64,000 nucleotides of DNA, taken from positions 2,503,201 through 2,567,200 of the forward strand of contig OZ038422.1 of NCBI GenBank assembly GCA_964036155.1, read 5' to 3'. Source of the DNA: Diploscapter coronatus (Eukaryota > Nematoda > Chromadorea > Rhabditida > Rhabditidae). The notes beneath the pieces are model-generated. The model searched no databases. It was not told the origin of the DNA and worked only from the letters and a program-made list of their open reading frames with translations. Below are positions 12,162-22,778 of this stretch, piece by piece. The first letter of the stretch is position 1; each line of letters starts with the position of its first letter. A program made the translations under genes and the position numbers.

Positions 12162-13229
12162 AAACGCCCTGTTCTTATTAATATCTTAAAATACGAACCT
12201 TGAAAAACGACACTCCCGTTCCGACATTCACCAGTAATTAAGGTCGGACTGTTGAGGGTCGGATCGTTCGGAAAATGTATTTGCAGCTCTTCGAATGGTG
12301 GTCGTAGTTATAGGTTTCCGACTCGATGTTGCTCATGAGAAAATTCGTCCCCTTTACTAGACAGTCCATTTCGTTTATCCTCACCAGTCTAGAATCACAA
12401 TAAATTGAACAAATGCAATTCAATTAATGAGCAATACTAATATTATAAAACACGATTTTTTACAATGTTACGACACGATTTGTACAAAATCATAGTAGGA
12501 TTTTTTTTATAAAAGACAAATCGAAGATTATTTATAAAAATCGTCTGTCACATTGAAGAGGTTATGTCGTAATATGAGTCGTAGCGTATTATTGTAAACG
12601 CCTGATTACACATACTCCAGTCCCAGCTTGTCCTTAATCATCTGCTCGCAATCGTGAGAGAACGTGCTTGAAAATGTAGCGATTTTCGAGCGGATTGAGC
12701 CTTTCTGAATATGCTTCCAAGTTGCTTTAGTTTTAAATTCTATCAACCCGATTTTATTGGGTTATATGGTTTAAGAAAAGGAGAACTTATCTTTCCATTC
12801 ATGAAAATTTCGCGCTTTATGCAAATGTTTGAAACTTACTTCAGCCAGAAAATTGAGTGCGTCCTCGAAGTTTTCTTTTCGCAACTGAACGCAATGCAAA
12901 TGAAGGGCTTCTTTATCATCGTCGATTAGCTGAAAATGGAAGATTTTGAAAAAATGAAACCGAAATTTTCAAACCTGCTTATCAGCGGTTGTTCGCGTTT
13001 TCTTTATTGTCGACGTGTACGCGATCTTTATCACTGTTTGACCTGAAATTGGATTTATTTGTTCATTTTATGGAAACGCATTTAAAGCAATACAACAATT
13101 GAAGAAGTTAAAGATAATAAATTCACCGTGAAAAGTTTAAAACCTACCCAAATCAAAGGAAATTCGCCGAATATTCTGCACATTTCTCAAAGAAGTTTCG
13201 ACCGTTTGGCCCGTGTCAATTATAACCAT
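8126..13229 (-). CDS. pnk-4: PANK4-like pseudokinase / DUF89 phosphatase fusion, with one in-frame stop
   Basis: Full-length PANK4 homologue (780 codons; human PANK4 is about 770 residues). Exons in transcript order: 13229-13148, 13042-12975, 12929-12840, 12704-12610, 12388-12199, 11989-11896, 11850-11769, 11598-11448, 11402-11283, 11179-10865, 10607-10408, 10180-10093, 10047-9837, 9540-9386, 9155-8986, 8813-8690, 8230-8126. The kinase half shows FDLGGQT, CLVKGTNFL, LGGSHLGGASLVG, MISNQIGQ and RFLRHEGY. The DUF89 half shows GLLAGNVFDWGA, FVDNSGADF, NPALNDLT and VIEGMGRALHTN. In mammals the DUF89 part dephosphorylates 4'-phosphopantetheine-type damaged metabolites and the kinase half is inactive. 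Here the glycine-rich TGGGAYKF-type loop is also lost. Codon 12240-12238 is TAA where the family has Tyr in PYLLVN; everything downstream is intact and in frame. Start ATG was chosen because it lies 10 nt after a splice-acceptor-like TAG and directly precedes the conserved N-terminus. The exon ending at 10047 could begin 3 nt earlier (tandem CAG). Confidence 0.9.
8260..8394. mobile_element. 135-bp MITE-like element in the last PANK4 intron
   Basis: Inverted ends AGACTTGCAACTTTTCGAAC and its near complement, with pairing through CCGCATGAAA (about 35 bp). An inner hairpin is AGACGAAAAAG / CCTTTTCGTCT. Confidence 0.8.
8464..8627. mobile_element. 164-bp MITE-like element in the last PANK4 intron
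   Basis: Imperfect 24-26-bp inverted ends (GGATACAGAAAAAAAATACT and the complement of GTACTTTTTCTGCATCC). Confidence 0.7.
12130..12159. repeat. (TA)n microsatellite in a PANK4 intron
   Basis: About 14 uninterrupted TA units within the intron between exons 5 and 6 of the PANK4-like gene. Confidence 0.95.
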
Positions 13230-13239
13230 TATTTCTCTT

Positions 13240-13246
13240 CTAAAAT
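13240..13246 (-). other. Likely trans-splice acceptor of PANK4
   Basis: On the minus strand a TTTTAG ends 10 nt before the ATG. No upstream exon is evident, so spliced-leader addition is the simplest reading. Confidence 0.5.
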
Positions 13247-15850
13247 AATAACAAAATTCACACATACAATTTCGAACATTCAACGAAATAACGTCAAAAT
13301 ACGTGTAAAGATAGAACAAGTGGCGAAAGGGGGTATTATATTTTCTTCATATCCATTCAAAATCAATAAACTATAAAGAGACGAAAATTCGCTTCAACAC
13401 TTTGACGGAAAATAAACATCGCAAATTGCTTTGTACGGTGTAGTTATCAGCAAATAAAGTGAGCTACTGATAATTACCACTCCATATATTATGCCTAGTC
13501 ATCAGATGAACTTTGCACTTTATGATCAATCTAGTCCAGAGAGGATCGCAAGACATCATCAAAAATGAATTATAAAAATAAAAAAGTAAAAATGCATAAG
13601 TTAAAAATTTCGAAAGCCGGGTTGTTCAACACCGTTTTGGTCCAGAACCTCCTATTCAAAGCTTTCGAATGTGCTGATCACGATTCTGAATTAGATATCC
13701 GCGAAAATGAACGAATATCCCGAGTCTAGTTTTCAAGAAATACCATTGAAAAATTAGGCAAACTTAAAAGAAGGTGGTTTCATCATAGCTAGAAAACGAG
13801 ATCGAGTAATCGGAATCAACGGAAAGCCATCGGTAGAAAAAAATTAAACTGAGATCTAGGTTTTCAAAGCTCAGGCCTTAAAAACTCACGATAAAACTGA
13901 TCAAAATTACTTACGAGACAAATAAATTATTTCAATCGAAGCAAAGAAAATCAATTTTTGAAAGCCCCACCTTAATGGTCTTCTTAGGCAATTTCGTAAT
14001 AGGGCATATAGGACACTTTGGCATTTTACCCTGAAAAAATACAAATTTCAGAAAATTGGATTTGTCTGAAAATAGAAAAGTCAATAAAACGCATAAAATC
14101 AATAGCGAAAATGCAAATGCGCAACAGTAAACGGTGAAAAGAAGAAAAAAGGCGAAAAATCTTGAGATTCAAAAAGAATACCGCACTTTGGGGATTTACG
14201 ATGATAGATTTTACACGGAAATTTTGAAACGATTGCAACCCAAGAGAGCGAAAAGTGTTACAGAAAAACCTAACTTGCAAAACCGCTATGCAAAATTCAT
14301 TTCTCGTTTTGTTTCGTTGAGCTCTAATGAATATTCATTCTTCTATTCTAGATCAATTTTTTTTAATTCCTCAAATTTCGCTTGACTAAAACGATTTGTA
14401 ATAATCTAAAAACAACTTTTTTCACACTATTTTACAATGTGGAACCACAAAAATAGCGATTTTTTCGGGGTCTGACATATTAGATAAGGTTTTCAATGCA
14501 ATAAACTCGAGAGGCATCGCATAGTTAGTGATTCACCAATTCCCCTATCGGAATTTTATACTTTCGTATCAATCAATTTTTCGATCGAATTTAATTTTGA
14601 TAAGCTGGTTATTTAATTTAAAAATATTTGATCTGTTTTAAACATTTTTAGATGAACAGATATTGATAAATTCTTACTTCGTTCACATTATGGGGAGTTT
14701 TGAAACTTGCATAAATCTTTCAAATGTCAGACTAAGTCTGTTCGAATTTGCGAAATTAGACATTTCCGTTCGACCATTTACTATTTCAGAACGTCTTTGC
14801 TAATTAATTAAATTATCCACCAAGGCCGTTTTAGAGAAGATTTTCAGTATTCTATCTTCTCACCTTTTCAACTTCAATCTTTAAATCGTTTGAGCGAAGT
14901 TCTGTCCTTCTCTAAATTCGATATCGTAAAAAATTTATATCACCAAAATCGCTTTCCTCGGTGAAGTTAAACTCTTCATCTAATATTTAAAAGAACTTGT
15001 GGCATATCTACTTCCTAATTCAAAAACCAAAAAGTCATTCTGATTGATTTTTTATCTTTCATTTCATTAGAAAGATTTTCTAATATCCAAAACGCTTTTC
15101 ATATTCCATATTAAATCATGACCTGGGAGATTTCATATATTCTTTCCCGCATTCAACGATTTGTCTCATTTCTCATTCGTCGCTATGAGAATTGCGGCTA
15201 TCCTTTCCTCTTCCTTTTCTTTCTTTCGTTCATTCTCATTTCCATTTTAGCGTCTACCCCAATTCGTTCTCTTTCCATTTTACATGGTCGACTTTCAGCT
15301 TTAGATTAGTGGGAAAGCCTTTAAAAGGTCGATTTTGTTATTGAGATTTTGAAAAAAAATTTATTCATGTATAGGGCGAACGAAGAAGTCTTTTGATGAT
15401 AATATTTTTCTATTTAATTTCCTGAGACTTACTTCAAATGAAGTTCGAAGCATCTTTTCTTTAATTTTTAGGTTTTCTTTTTTAATGTTTGCCAAGGTTA
15501 ATCATGTATTGTAATTTAAAAGCTTACTTTTCCGTGCGATTTTCTGAAACGTACAAATCTAGACATTTTGTCTCTATTATACTCTTCAACGCATCTCAAC
15601 AATATACTTGATAGACTTTTCTCATTTTTTACGAGTACAAAGAATGTACGACATGATCGATTTTTAATGGAAGCTTCCAGATTTTCGTTAAAATCAGACT
15701 TAAGACTTTTCACCGCAAATATTCCTTGTGAGGTAAATTATCCCGGTCAGTTTTGCATTACTGCCCTTAGTCTTGAGATGAGAGATGATGACAATTTCGC
15801 GGTTGAAAAGTCTCATGTTTGGCTAGAATTTCATAATTCGTGATATAATC

Positions 15851-15857
15851 ATTTCAG
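15851..15857 (+). other. Likely trans-splice acceptor of the CRAL-TRIO/GOLD gene
   Basis: ATTTCAG ends 3 nt before the ATG at 15861, too close for a normal 5' UTR exon, which suggests spliced-leader addition. Confidence 0.55.
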
Positions 15858-15860
15858 ACA

Positions 15861-18353
15861 ATGTCTATTAATCAGCTATCCTCAATACTTGGCGACAAAC
15901 TTTGGCCTCAGCACAAGTCCGATTTTCAGTTACAAAGATGGCTGGACAATAATCATGGCGTAAGCAATTTTTCTTGTTTTAATTTGAAAATATTAAAATT
16001 TTCCGAATATTGCCCAAGCTGTAAAGAAATATCACGAATACGTCAAAGTCCTGTCCGCCTATGGGTTCACGAGCAAGAAAGCTGTCGAGAAATACATGGA
16101 TTCGGAGGTAAACTTTTACATAAATATACAGTAAAGGAATAAGCACAACTATTGGTTTGTAATATAAACATTTTTCTATTCCGCTTGTTGCGTCTGTTAG
16201 TGTAGTGTTGTTTGTACTGACTTTTACAGAACGCAATGATCACGCGTTCAAGGTTCGGAGTTTTTATTTGTCAATATAACTGTCGTCAGGTTACGAGATC
16301 TGTTAGGATGTGGGTCCAGTAGAGGCTTGACTAGGGTTTACCTTCTTGGAGTAGAGTGGAAAGGCGAGCAGAGCCTTTTAGGTTGGCGGACGAAGTCGGA
16401 AAGAACACAAAGAAGAAGAAGAAGATCTTAGAATGAGTGGGAAAGGCGCTTGTATACATTTTAGCTTATTACAATTGTTATATGCGAAAATTGTATCTAA
16501 CACCGCTCTATTCTGAACTTAATACTAATCTGAAAATCTAATGAATTTACTAATTTTTTTGAAACGTAAAATATTTTCAGGAGCTCCTTGTGAAGCAATT
16601 CGTGGGCGTCTCGAAACTGCAGGCTGATTGGGTCAACGACTTCGATAATGGCTTCGTGGTCGTCGAGGCGAGCGTGCCTAATCCCGATGATGTGAGATTT
16701 AAAATCACCTTTCAAGAGATAAAAATAGAAACTCTGAAGATTCAAATTACGAATAATAAGCCTCGAAAAAGTCGACTCTTTACCATTTATAAATTTCCTT
16801 TGCTTAGCTCGAGGGGTTGAGCTTTCCAAATATCCATAAATCCCTGGTTTTCAGTTCCTGAAAACCGTTTCCGCCTATGACTTCATGAAGTACCTCATCG
16901 CTGCATCGGAAATGCTCCAGTACTTGATTATCGAAAGAGAAGAGGAGACTGGTCAACAATCTCACGGTAAAATATCAATGATTTCGTAAATTCAGAACCG
17001 TTCCACTTTTACACGAAAACTAGTTTACGTTTCCCAGAACTTCCTGTATTCGTCATTCGTTGATCGACATCATAATTTGTAGCTATCGCCAAATTTTAGG
17101 TTAAGACATAATTTGTAAAATGAAAAACTCTGATGATTAATAGAAATAATGATAGGGATTTTCTGAAAACGTAGTAAACTTTTTCAAATAATAGATTATT
17201 CAGGACTCTGCATCTACGACATCAAAGACATTCACCCAGACTACCGAGACAAGAGCAAGGATATCCACAAGATGATCAAACTTCGAGTTCATTTGTGGAA
17301 AGACTACTACGCGAATCTGTTGAAAGGGATCTTCATCGTGAATGGAGGCATGCTGATTGAAGCCACATCGATGATCCCTCTAGTTGGGAGAAATGTATAG
17401 ATCTTATTTTTACGAGCTATAAACTATATTCAACTGATAATCTAAATTCAGAAAAAAATGTAAAAAAGTTATGGACACACATTTGAACTTATAAATTTCT
17501 AAAATGCCCAGGATAAAGAGTGAAGCTATCTAACCAAATCATTGTCAATTTTTATTAAATCAAACTTTTCTTGAATCTTGCATTTCAAGTTGAAAGTTCT
17601 AGCTCCTGAACACGATTTTGAAGTATCACATCAAGGATCGACTCTGTGATCAGATCGAAGTTGGTGATCGGGAGTTGAAAAAGGCTATTAGGTAGAATCT
17701 CCCTAAGTTTCGAGACTTTTGAAAATTCCAGTCTAAATGCGATTCCGATTGGTATGCGTGGTGAACGACCTCAGAAGCCCGGAGAAACCCCAAACGGTTG
17801 TATGAAAACTCGAGCAATCGAAGAAGATGATCACTATGTAGGTTTTGGAAGAAAATCAATCCACAAGATTTCTGAGATTTACCTCAAAACCATAATTTTC
17901 AAAATTAATATTTTGCAGAAGCCTGGCCAGATTTACCGAAAATTTGCCATCGATGCACCCGAACCGGCAAAATTAGAATTGAAAGACGGTGAATCAAGAA
18001 TGATCGAGTTGAATCCAGAAGGGAAGCAGATTCTTCTGTTCTCGTGTGAGCTGTCGGCGATTGTACGGTTCTATTTTGTGCAAGGTAAATTTTGCAAAAA
18101 CCATATATCAAAAATCGTCCATTAGATCTAATTGAAGTTCAATCTGTTGTTCAAAATTTGAAGCCTAAATAAGAAATTTCCAGGTGACGTCTGCCTTACT
18201 CCTCCAATCAAACTTCGATCGATCAAAATCCCCAACGAAGGCTCGGTCATTCTACCTGACGCCAACTCACCGGTGATTTTGCACATAGCCAATCACGGCG
18301 AAGATGAGCCTGGCGACGCCGCCCAAATCTCGTACTCCGTTGCTTTTATATAA
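15861..18353 (+). CDS. SEC14-like CRAL-TRIO and GOLD domain protein (CTG family)
   Basis: 376-residue lipid-binding protein. Exons: 15861-15957, 16019-16107, 16581-16691, 16855-16966, 17204-17394, 17603-17691, 17732-17837, 17919-18084, 18184-18353. The N-terminus (DFQLQRWLDNNH) is the CRAL-TRIO helical region. The lipid-binding domain runs through GLCIYDIKD and IVNGGMLIEATSMIPLVGR. The C-terminal third (PGQIYRKF onward, ending ISYSVAFI) is a GOLD beta-sandwich. Proteins of this layout (SEC14L in mammals, ctg genes in C. elegans) bind phospholipids or other hydrophobic ligands in the cytosol. Intron 1 only keeps the frame if its donor is GC (ATG then GCGTAAG) rather than the adjacent GTAAGC. 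The closest poly(A) signal is 37 nt past the stop. Confidence 0.9.
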
Positions 18354-18389
18354 ATTGTGGAATCTCAGAAACTTGACTTCGGACGTTTA

Positions 18390-18395
18390 AATAAA
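18390..18395 (+). terminator. Poly(A) signal of the CRAL-TRIO/GOLD gene
   Basis: AATAAA 37 nt after the TAA stop, inside a short AT-rich tract. Confidence 0.6.
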
Positions 18396-20585
18396 TAACG
18401 CGATGATGATGATAATATGTGGCTTATAATTGGAACGAGATTGTCTAATAATGTCGAAATCTTTCGTCATTATTTACAGATCATGTATGATTGTCGAAGA
18501 TGTTGATGGTGACCCAAGAAACGTCTCGAAGATGATATCATGTTTCGGATCTATTTCTCCATCTTGAATATCTTCGGTTCATCAAATAACCATGCTAATT
18601 TCTTCAGTGAATGCATGTCGTTGGTTAATCTCTAGAAATAGCGTCGATATCCCTCTTTCCATGTAAAGTCTACATTTTACTCTCGAAACACAAGCCAAAG
18701 TTGGATCGGTCTATCAGATTGATGCGAACGCTTTGTAAAGTCGAGATTTTGTAAAGTCTTACTGCATCTTTCTGGTCTCGAGTTAGTCATATTCTTATCA
18801 AAAGTCAGTCATTGTTTGTCCAACCTCAATTTCTACCCTAATCTCGAGACTCTTCCCTAACAAAGTTACGATATTTTCCCTGGACTTGGATCTCTTACAT
18901 GACATGGGATCACTGAATGTCCGAATTTGCTACAAATCATAATGTTCTTCCTTCTGAGTCTCGAAACTGACATCATTTTCTAGTCGCTTCGGCGCTTTCC
19001 AGCTATGAGATCAAGGGCCGAACCGTTTGCGACCCGTTTTCTCACGTGTACCTCCCCGCCTTGTTGATGAATCATCGCCCTCTGCCTCTCATCGATGGCA
19101 AATTTCCTTTGGCATAAAAAGACAGCCTGCAGGAGGACACAACATCAACATTGTGAAAACATAGCCATGTTGTATCCCGTTTCAAGTATCAAAGAGGGGC
19201 GGGGCTAAGGACGCTTAATCATATCATCAAATGGGGATGCAGCGATTAGTCACCCCCGCCAGGTTAGTCATATCCACTTGCCAGTAATGACATGGGAGTA
19301 TCGTATATCCTCTCCAGCTTAGTCTGACCTTTACTTTGATATTCGAAAGGTATTTATGTCAGATATGTGAGATACTCGATCATTATTCATTCTGAGTAAT
19401 TAGATTGACCATCTCGGTTAGTCATCGACATTTTCATAAAGTCATCTAGAGGTATATTATTCTAAAATTTTACTTGGTTCCTTATAATTTCTAGGGTTTA
19501 TATGTCATTCTATGATTCATTGACCTTCTTCAAGATGATCATGGCAGATGCGATATTATTTCATCAACTTTTATCTTCTTTTTGACTATCACTATTTGCA
19601 TGATCTTGATCCTGCAGACATTGCATAATATGTTTCAACAGATCGGGTATTTAAATTCGAGTATTCCTCATAGGATTATTTGGGAATAGCACCGAAAACT
19701 ATTCTATCATCCATATAATCATTTTTAATATCCCTGCCATCGCCTTGTTTCATTGATATAAGCTGACGTTTCCTAATCATATCTTCGTATCCAACAATAC
19801 GCACTATCTTCCCATCAATCAACTCAATCTATGCTTCAAATCGATTCGAATTCTATACAGGAACTTCGGTATTCATTAGGTGGCATTATGAAGGGTCGAT
19901 TATTGGAGACAATAACGAATCATAAAATTCGAATAAGCAAAATATGCGTCGCGTAATTGCAAATAGTCGTTAAGTTATTCCTTGAAAATAGGTAAATTAC
20001 GATGCAAATAATGCGCTAATTTCTATCGTCAAATTTTCGTCGCTTTTATTTTGTCTCAAGTAATCGATCATTGATAATATCTCTCGTTGCTATATATTAG
20101 GGAGATATTCAATCATAGAGTTGCATTGCCATCTTTAGTTCGCTGACTTCAACTTCTGAAGAAGAGCTACAAGTTATGCTTCTGAAAATTTAAAACCAGT
20201 ATATCATCTTTAATAGTTGATAAATGTCAGATTGGTTTGCTTAATTCTATTAAATTTCTCATTTTAGTTTTACCTCCCGATTACTCAAACGTCAAACTAT
20301 GTTCAAGAACCTTTCAAACTCTATCTGGAACCACTACTTTAAGCTGCAATACAAAATTCCATATTTAGTTTCTTTATATTTTGTTTTTAATTCTGTACTC
20401 TTTCCGAATTCTCAAAGAACCCATTCATTAATTTATCATTGACATCTAATGTCCTTTCGCACTTTACACACATACACACTTTGAAGCGATTGAAGCGACC
20501 CCCTTCGCTTCATTTCTTATTGTTTCGGGTTGTACGGCATTTCGTTGAATGTTTGGCTGTCTTGTAGCAATAATTAATTCCGGCA

Positions 20586-20592
20586 TTTTCAG
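20586..20592 (+). other. Possible trans-splice acceptor of the Nudix gene
   Basis: ATTTTCAG ends 32 nt before the ATG at 20625, with no visible upstream exon. Confidence 0.4.
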
Positions 20593-20624
20593 ATATTATC
20601 ATTTCGACACAGAAAAGAACTACA

Positions 20625-22028
20625 ATGCGATCATTCATTTCCATACTATTCTTTGTAAGTTTTGAAACTTGTATTAATCTATTTGAAATAATAAGTTTCA
20701 GCTCCATGTTTACGCTAACGGTGAAGGCGCCGGTCTTGAGATTCTCCAAAGTCGAAAATCTTGCGTCGGCAAATATTCCAACTATAAGGTGATCCAGTTC
20801 AAAACCAAGAGCGGGAAAATTGGGGTGAGAACATTCAAACCAAAAAATTAAGAGTTTAATAGAAATATTATTGACGAAATAATGTTAATGATGACCTGCT
20901 GAAGAATTCATCGAATAAACTTTGAACAATCGCTGCAATTTTTAAGGTCAATAAATAATATGCTTCAAAATTTTCTCGGCATAGATAAACTTCTTATTAA
21001 ATATCAAGGTTGATGAAGTATATTTTCAGCGTTGGGAGATCCTGAACACAATTCGCCATCCTAACCCTGGCAACGTGAACGGTGTCAGTGCTATCGTTCG
21101 AGTTCGAAATGCTACTGGAACGTATTTCCTGTTTAACAAGCAGTTCCGCGTGCCCACACAAAGTTGGACGATCGAGTTTCCGGCTGGAGTGGTCGACACG
21201 AATGAAACCGCCAAGGAAGCTGCACTCAGGGAGCTTCGCGAAGAGACTGGATATCACGCTGCCAACGTCACTTTTGAGTGAGTTCATTTTTCGAACTCTG
21301 AAATATCAATATTTGGTTCCTTGTAAAAGCCGTACCCTAGCAAAATAGGGGATAAGGGTAGGGGCTCGGTGGGGGTTAGGCTAGCATTTTTTTCCAGAAA
21401 TACTGCACATACTGCTCATCATTTTGAGACCAACACATAGCCCCTTTTCACCATCCCTGCCTCTTGTGTACAATCATATTGATTTGACAAGTTTACGGCT
21501 TTTACGAGAAGCCCAATATTTAAGGAAGAGCATTCTTGTCTATTCTATAGTTAAATCAGAAGAGATTTTGATCCTTCTATAAAAGTTTTGTTCTTTTTGA
21601 ATCACATAAATTTCAAATAGCTAGCTCATTTATCGTCTGACTGGAAGAACACATGTAGTTGATAGGCGAAGTAGTCTTTATGTAAAATATTGATATTTTA
21701 AAGTAGCACTTTTATATTGATTTTTCTAGATCCAAAGGACGACAGCCAACATTTTCCTCTCGAACAGACGACCTGCAAAAGCATGTCCTAATCGATTGTC
21801 AATCTACCGATCTTAAACAAGCTTCTCCTGAAGATGAAGAGGTAAAGAGAGAAATTTAAAATTGAAATATAATAAACCTCAAAAATCACATTTTAGCTCA
21901 CATATCCCCTGTTCATCAAAGAGTCCGATCTCTGGCATGAAATTCGACGATTAGAAACCAAATACGATATCGCTTCGAACGTCTACACCTTCGCTATGGG
22001 CATAGCTATTCGGGATGGTCTCATATAA
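20625..22028 (+). CDS. Nudix hydrolase, NUDT5/ADP-sugar pyrophosphatase type, with possible signal peptide
   Basis: 214 residues from exons 20625-20654, 20702-20824, 21030-21277, 21730-21841, 21897-22028. The Nudix box GX5EX7REUXEEXGU is complete at 21186-21254 (codons from GVVDTNE to REETGY). It is preceded by IEFPAG, as in the NUDT5 group, which hydrolyses ADP-ribose and related ADP-sugars. The C-terminus [14 protein letters not shown] also matches that group. C. elegans ndx-2 is the likely relative. The first 16-18 residues ([17 protein letters not shown]) form a hydrophobic stretch with a small-residue exit, resembling a secretion signal; NUDT5 itself is cytosolic and nuclear. An alternative internal start would remove it. 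Confidence 0.88.
21323..21505. mobile_element. MITE-like element in the third Nudix intron
   Basis: 183-bp segment bounded by perfect 12-bp inverted ends (GTAAAAGCCGTA and its complement). It is GC-richer than the surrounding intron. No coding capacity is seen. Confidence 0.6.
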
Positions 22029-22180
22029 TTTCAGATATTCTAATTTTTGTTTGCAAAGTAATATGTAGATGGTTAATCTTATTGTTACATTCTGATGTTA
22101 CAATTCATTTTACTGGTATACTCTATTATGTCATGATCTCGAATTTGGCTTTAATTGTTTTATTATATATTGGAAATATT

Positions 22181-22299
22181 GACAACTGCTACTTGACGGG
22201 ATGACGAGACCTATCTTTGCCCACGCTATTTCGCCCCACTTTTCTTCCCCCTTCTATCTCTAGCTATAGAGCTCATCATCTCGTCATATAGTAATTGTC
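22181..22299. mobile_element. Short inverted-repeat element A (shared 13-mer family)
   Basis: 119 bp with imperfect inverted ends (GACAACTGCTACTTGACGGG at the left, a complementary stretch ending at 22299). It carries the 13-mer CCCACGCTATTTC at 22220-22232, which also occurs in three other elements of the window. Confidence 0.65.
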
Positions 22300-22393
22300 G
22301 AAACTATTGGCGAATATAGTCTGTGACTAAATATTTGTACAATTTTGTTGTATACATTAATTTTGAAGATACAGAGTTTTAAGTAATTTCCGC

Positions 22394-22399
22394 TTTATT
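22394..22399 (-). terminator. Candidate poly(A) signal of the Tweety gene
   Basis: AATAAA on the minus strand, downstream of the TAA at 22779. Chance occurrence cannot be excluded in AT-rich DNA. Confidence 0.4.
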
Positions 22400-22778
22400 T
22401 TGTTCACCTTCAAACAAAACAACGAATGACACTCGAATGTGGGTGAAAATCGATTAGATTCAAATTGCAATATTTTGAAGCTTAAAATAGCAATGCATAC
22501 TTAATAATAGTATTAAGAGGTAAGTATACATATTAATGATAAATACGTAATTAAGCAGTTGTGAGGTCTCTTTTAGATTGCAGTTAACAGAAAACCGAAA
22601 GGCAAGCGATCATCTTAGATCGAGTATGTACATAAAGTATACGCTAGAAAAAGTGAAAAATCATAGGAATTAAGAAAACTAGTGATATTTCAACCAATAA
22701 TTCTTAGAATATCACTAGTTTGCAGCATATTTTAGAATATATATCAATTATGAGCAAATTTTGAAGATCATCATCAAT

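Larger units (their letters stand above)
13230..15860. other. Divergent intergenic region between PANK4 and the CRAL-TRIO gene
   Basis: About 2.6 kb that should hold both promoters. It is very AT-rich. Open frames at 14026-14385 and 15118-15843 have no recognisable protein character or splice context and look random. No inverted repeat element was noticed here. Confidence 0.6.
18354..20592. other. Intergenic region upstream of the Nudix gene
   Basis: No gene was found. The block from about 18960 to 19290 is clearly more GC-rich than its surroundings and contains a CACGTG E-box at 19043-19048. It is a possible regulatory element or remnant, but no coding signal was recognised. Confidence 0.5.
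22029..22778. other. Convergent 3' region between Nudix and Tweety genes
   Basis: Contains a MITE-like element (22181-22299) and a minus-strand AATAAA (22394-22399), the only good poly(A) signal candidate for the Tweety gene, about 380 nt past its stop. No other gene is seen. Confidence 0.55.

Noticed and set aside
12199..12388. Reading the PANK4 exon as two compensating frameshifts
   Set aside because: A second frame gives a plausible stretch (PFEELQ...NSPTL), but a single nonsense change in PYLLVN explains the exon with no indels.
15118..15843. Open frames upstream of the CRAL-TRIO gene
   Set aside because: No similarity, no splice partners in phase, and composition as in flanking intergenic DNA.
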